From Alicyclobacillus kakegawensis NBRC 103104 (lineage in GTDB: Bacteria; Bacillota; Bacilli; Alicyclobacillales; Alicyclobacillaceae), in contig NZ_BCRP01000006.1 of assembly GCF_001552655.1 (NCBI RefSeq), forward strand, positions 124,001-188,000: DNA of 64,000 bases, read 5' to 3'. Positions 61,069 through 64,000 of the stretch are shown here, in pieces. The first letter of the stretch is position 1, and every line of letters starts with the position of its first letter. The notes under the pieces are model-generated. The model was not told the DNA's origin. It ran no database searches and worked only from the letters and a program-made list of their open reading frames with translations. A program made the translations under genes and the position numbers.

Positions 61069-62097
61069 TCAACCGGACAGGCGCCGCGCCCCAGCGTCGC
61101 CGCGCCCACGGGGCGCACGCCGGCTACGCAGCCAAGCCACTCCCCACAAACACAGCAGAATCCCCGATAACCACAAGCCCCACATGTCCTCGTGGCACCA
61201 GTTGGCCGAGTTGATGGCCTGCCACACCGGGCCCGCGAGACCCCCAGCCAAAATCTGCGCCCACTCAAAGGTGCCAACCATCCAAGCTGCCCCTGTCGAC
61301 AGGGCGGTGACCGTCACGTTGTAGCGCCAGCGCCGCACGGGGTCTTGGTTCGCCCAACCGTAGGCTCTGGCCATGCACAACCCGTCCAAACCGTCCAAAA
61401 GGCTCATGCCCGCCGCAAACAACAGGGGCAACACCAAGACACTCAAGCCTTCCAGAGGTGTCCAGATGTGCGTATGTATATCCCCGGCTGTCGCCGTACC
61501 AAAAGCCAATAGGGCAATCTCGGTCGCTGTGTCGAAGCCGAGACCAAACAACAAGCCCACAAAATACATGTGCCAGTCACAGCTCACCCAGCGCAGACTG
61601 AAGCCGAACACGGTGCTCAACAGCCCCGTGGCCGACGCATGCTTGTGCTCCGCTCCCGCATACAACTGTCTGTTGCGCGACAGCGTCCACAACAACGCCC
61701 CGTTCCAGATGGCCACCACGTACAAGAAGGCCGCCGAAACCACGGACCCGGTGAGCGTCAATGTGCCCGGAGCGGTGGTCACCCAGTGGCGGGTGCAGAC
61801 CGCCAGGACGGCAGTCAGCCCAAACACCACGGTAGAATGCCCCAGTGAGAAGTACAGCCCCACCGCCCGCGGGCTGGATCGTTCGTGCAAAAGTTTGCGC
61901 GTGGTGGTGTCGATGGCGACAATGTGATCAGCATCGACCGCGTGCCGCAGGCCAAACAGATACGCCATCGGCCCCAGCGTCCACAGGCTCGACACATGAT
62001 GGGCCCCCCACCACCACGTCCCCCATCCCAGGCACTGCAGAATGCCTATCACCAGCTCCGGCGTAGAGCGGTAACCAGGGGCGCCTTGTACGCTCAA
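61069..62097 (-). CDS. NiCoT-family nickel/cobalt transporter
   Basis: The 342-residue membrane protein carries the NiCoT signatures LRHAVDADHIVAIDTTTRK and LGFDTATEIALLAF, with about eight hydrophobic segments. It should import nickel for the urease whose accessory genes lie directly upstream. TTG at 62097 follows a strong GGGGGGG-type ribosome-binding site, and the preceding open frame lacks family character. The gap to ureD is 31 bases. Confidence 0.88.
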   Translation of the reverse strand: MSVQGAPGYRSTPELVIGILQCLGWGTWWWGAHHVSSLWTLGPMAYLFGLRHAVDADHIVAIDTTTRKLLHERSSPRAVGLYFSLGHSTVVFGLTAVLAVCTRHWVTTAPGTLTLTGSVVSAAFLYVVAIWNGALLWTLSRNRQLYAGAEHKHASATGLLSTVFGFSLRWVSCDWHMYFVGLLFGLGFDTATEIALLAFGTATAGDIHTHIWTPLEGLSVLVLPLLFAAGMSLLDGLDGLCMARAYGWANQDPVRRWRYNVTVTALSTGAAWMVGTFEWAQILAGGLAGPVWQAINSANWCHEDMWGLWLSGILLCLWGVAWLRSRRAPRGRGDAGARRLSG

Positions 62098-62128
62098 AAC
62101 TCTCCCCCCCTCTCGACCGCCGGGCGCC

Positions 62129-62983
62129 TTAATACTTGCGCAACCGTTGCGGCATTGCGCCGTACCATTCGCGCCAGATGCGCCCCCGAACAACATGAAA
62201 GACCTGCTCCACCTCGTCGGTGGACAATCCGAACACGCGCACCATAAACCCCGGGCCCGGCAGCGGCGACAAGCCGACGCACCCCTGTACACCCAGATTT
62301 TGCACGGACTCGGCCAACACGTTATGCGTCGGGTGGGAGAGCTCATAGCCCATCACCAGCAGCGACCCATAATGGGTGTAACCTTCCATCTGGCCGAGGC
62401 CCGAGAATGTGGCACCCGGGCACAGCCACTGGTGGTCGTACAAAACCGGTCGATCATCCACCCAAACCGTCAACCACGATCGACACTCGCTGTAGCGGAA
62501 CCACTGCCCATCGGCGGACCAGCCCGGGGTAAGAATCTCCGAATAAAGCAGCCGCGCGGAAGAACTCATGCGTACATGGGTACGCTGGTGATAGCGGGCA
62601 TCCTCATAGGGGATGATGACATCCGGGCGAAAGTCCAAGCATCCGCCTGGCGCCAGTTCGATGGCGAGGGACTGTGTGACAGGCCGCACCGGACTCTTGT
62701 ATACCTTGGTCGCGGACTGTGTGGTCAACACCGCACGCGATCCGGTATGACAGACCACGGTCAATTCGTACACGTCCCCTTCCACACACCCGCCACCCAC
62801 GTGAATCAGGTATAATTGTGGATCTGGCCCCACTCCGTACACCGGACGGGACAGGCGCAACGCACCTTCTTCGACCAAGGACTGAATCTCAGTCCGCCCC
62901 CGCCGCTCCGCCAACTCCATCCGCAACCGCCCCGTCCACTTCGGGGAACGGGCCTCAGAGTCCGGCCAAGAATGCGTGCTCAT
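62129..62983 (-). CDS. ureD: Urease accessory protein UreD (UreH)
   Basis: The 284-residue protein matches Ure[17 protein letters not shown] near the N-terminus, [16 protein letters not shown], and [11 protein letters not shown] in the middle. UreD is the scaffold linking UreF-UreG to apo-urease during nickel insertion. ATG at 62983 lies inside the end of ureG (29-base overlap); the frame is open farther upstream without similarity. Confidence 0.87.
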   Translation of the reverse strand: MSTHSWPDSEARSPKWTGRLRMELAERRGRTEIQSLVEEGALRLSRPVYGVGPDPQLYLIHVGGGCVEGDVYELTVVCHTGSRAVLTTQSATKVYKSPVRPVTQSLAIELAPGGCLDFRPDVIIPYEDARYHQRTHVRMSSSARLLYSEILTPGWSADGQWFRYSECRSWLTVWVDDRPVLYDHQWLCPGATFSGLGQMEGYTHYGSLLVMGYELSHPTHNVLAESVQNLGVQGCVGLSPLPGPGFMVRVFGLSTDEVEQVFHVVRGRIWREWYGAMPQRLRKY

Positions 62984-63563
62984 GCAACCACCCGACCACT
63001 TCGGCGACACCGACGTCATCCCGCAGATTGGTAAGGAACAGTGGACGACCCGCCCGTGCCCGCATGGCGTCCCGCTCCATAACTTCCAGGCGGGCTCCGA
63101 CGTACGGCGCCAAGTCAATCTTGTTGATGATGAGCAGGTCCGATTTGATCATCCCCTGCCCGTTCTTACGCGGAATCTTCTCCCCCTGGGCCACGTCAAT
63201 CACGTAAATTGAGAGATCGACGAGTTCCGGGCTGAAGGTTGCCGACAGGTTGTCGCCACCGCTCTCGACAAAAATGACATCCAGGTGTCCGTGACGGTGA
63301 AGCAGTTCCTCCATCGCGGCAAAATTCATGGAGGCGTCCTCGCGGATGGCGGTGTGCGGACACCCGCCCGTCTCGACCCCGATGATGCGGTCCTCGGGCA
63401 GAACCCCTTCGCGAATGAGGTAATTCGCGTCTTCCTTGGTATAGATGTCATTGGTAATGACCGCGACACTGAACTGCGGATACAACTGGCGTGTCAGTTT
63501 ATCCACCAACATCGTCTTGCCGGCGCCAACGGGACCGCCAACACCAATGCGTACCGTTTCCAA
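62955..63563 (-). CDS. ureG: Urease accessory GTPase UreG
   Basis: The 202-residue GTPase has P-loop GGPVGAGKT (residues 9-17), the nickel-binding [14 protein letters not shown] and the base-recognition motif INKIDL. It delivers nickel to urease with UreD and UreF. ureF ends 21 bases upstream. Confidence 0.97.
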   Translation of the reverse strand: METVRIGVGGPVGAGKTMLVDKLTRQLYPQFSVAVITNDIYTKEDANYLIREGVLPEDRIIGVETGGCPHTAIREDASMNFAAMEELLHRHGHLDVIFVESGGDNLSATFSPELVDLSIYVIDVAQGEKIPRKNGQGMIKSDLLIINKIDLAPYVGARLEVMERDAMRARAGRPLFLTNLRDDVGVAEVVGWLHEHAFLAGL

Positions 63564-63584
63564 ACCGGAATCCCTCCCTGAGGG

Positions 63585-64000
63585 CTACGACATGAAAATT
63601 CGTACGTGAAGCTGACTGTGCCGCAGCTGAGCCATCTCCAATCCTGGAGAGACGGCGCCAAAGTCGCAATCCTGCAGCTCAAGCACCCTGCTCACAGAAT
63701 CGGGAATCTGCACCCGTAGCGCAGAGAGCAGCTTTTGTCCGTCGGTCTGCCCCAGCGGGATAGCGCGCACCCCGTTCTGCACCTGGACAGCCAGGCTGCT
63801 GTACAAATAGCCAGCCAGCCCACGTGGCATGTCGACCCCGGCGGCGCGCGCAGCCAGTCCATACACCACCGCTGGATGCCCGTGAACATGACCGGCCCGG
63901 ACGCCTTGCTCGTATTCCGCCAGCAACGCTTCCCCTGGAAACAAGGCGCGGGCAATCACCACCAACCGTTTACCCATGCGGCACGCCGCGCTGCGGGTCT
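63585..64000 (-). CDS. ureF: Urease accessory protein UreF, C-terminal part (runs off right edge)
   Basis: About 138 codons are visible and the frame is open to base 64000, so the start is outside. The segment HPAVVYGLAARAAGVD followed by YLYSSLAVQVQNGVRAIPLGQ is the typical C-terminal half of UreF, which activates UreG. The ATG at 63977 is internal. Structural urease genes are presumably beyond the right edge. Confidence 0.9.
   Translation of the reverse strand, partial: TRSAACRMGKRLVVIARALFPGEALLAEYEQGVRAGHVHGHPAVVYGLAARAAGVDMPRGLAGYLYSSLAVQVQNGVRAIPLGQTDGQKLLSALRVQIPDSVSRVLELQDCDFGAVSPGLEMAQLRHSQLHVRIFMS

Noticed and set aside
1..64000. tRNA, rRNA, CRISPR arrays, insertion sequences or phage genes
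   Set aside because: I looked on both strands and found no clover-leaf, no regularly spaced repeats and no transposase, integrase or phage structural motif.

Overview
The window is a stretch of chromosome from a spore-forming, GC-rich member of the Bacillota. The gene set supports this: a GerA-family germination protein, the prespore regulator RsfA, YtvI, and the Nudix-rapZ-mgfK-whiA-crh block with Crh and HPr kinase. Third-codon GC is high and GTG and TTG starts are frequent. An Alicyclobacillaceae-like host is my best guess, but it is an inference. No rRNA, tRNA, CRISPR array or insertion sequence was seen. Most of the window reads as ordinary core genome, with one natural-product cluster and one small AT-richer insertion.

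Layout. 1-5.5 kb: a germination gene cut by the left edge, ypmS, ygzB, and the operon yktB-HD-yunD-nth. 5.7-9.3 kb: an RND efflux pump interrupted by an in-frame TAA. 9.3-13.1 kb: the mrfA-mrfB DNA-repair pair behind a LexA-type box. 13.2-22.6 kb: rsfA, DUF402, ytvI and ylaF genes, a single-domain TrkA-N-like gene with a perfect cre site, gntR-leuS, a Bax-inhibitor-like gene, mutY and a second DUF402 gene. 22.7-28.7 kb: small membrane proteins, then Nudix-glcK-rapZ-mgfK-whiA-crh. 28.9-34.8 kb: a thiazole/oxazole-modified peptide (TOMM) cluster of the heterocycloanthracin/sonorensin type. 35-40.3 kb: trxB, yvcD, argS and a Fur-family regulator. 40.4-44.1 kb: a zinc or manganese ABC importer with two operator-like palindromes. 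44.1-49.2 kb: a G5-M23 peptidase gene interrupted by an in-frame TAG, hprK, msmX and a PucR-type regulator. 49.2-54.3 kb: uvrB-uvrA with a LexA box. 54.4-55.9 kb: an AT-richer MBL-TetR pair. 56-57.2 kb: a radical SAM gene with its own LexA-like box. 57.3-60.8 kb: a beta-mannosidase and ROK kinase operon. 61-64 kb: a nickel transporter with ureD, ureG and the end of ureF.

How the genes work together. The TOMM cluster is the most notable system. A 73-residue precursor carries a 38-residue leader and a 35-residue core with 12 cysteines, one every third residue: four CFR-CFN pairs, then CFR-CGA-CGR-CF. Downstream lie an ocin-ThiF-like leader-binding protein, a fused YcaO cyclodehydratase ending in a proline-rich tail, and a SagB-type dehydrogenase. 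A polythiazole peptide is predicted. No exporter or immunity gene is in the cluster.

Two regulatory themes recur. DNA damage: LexA-type palindromes precede mrfAB, uvrBA and the radical SAM gene. Carbon catabolite control: hprK and crh are both here, with cre-like sites at several promoters. Two genes are broken by single in-frame stop codons, each explainable as a glutamine codon changed by one C-to-T transition.
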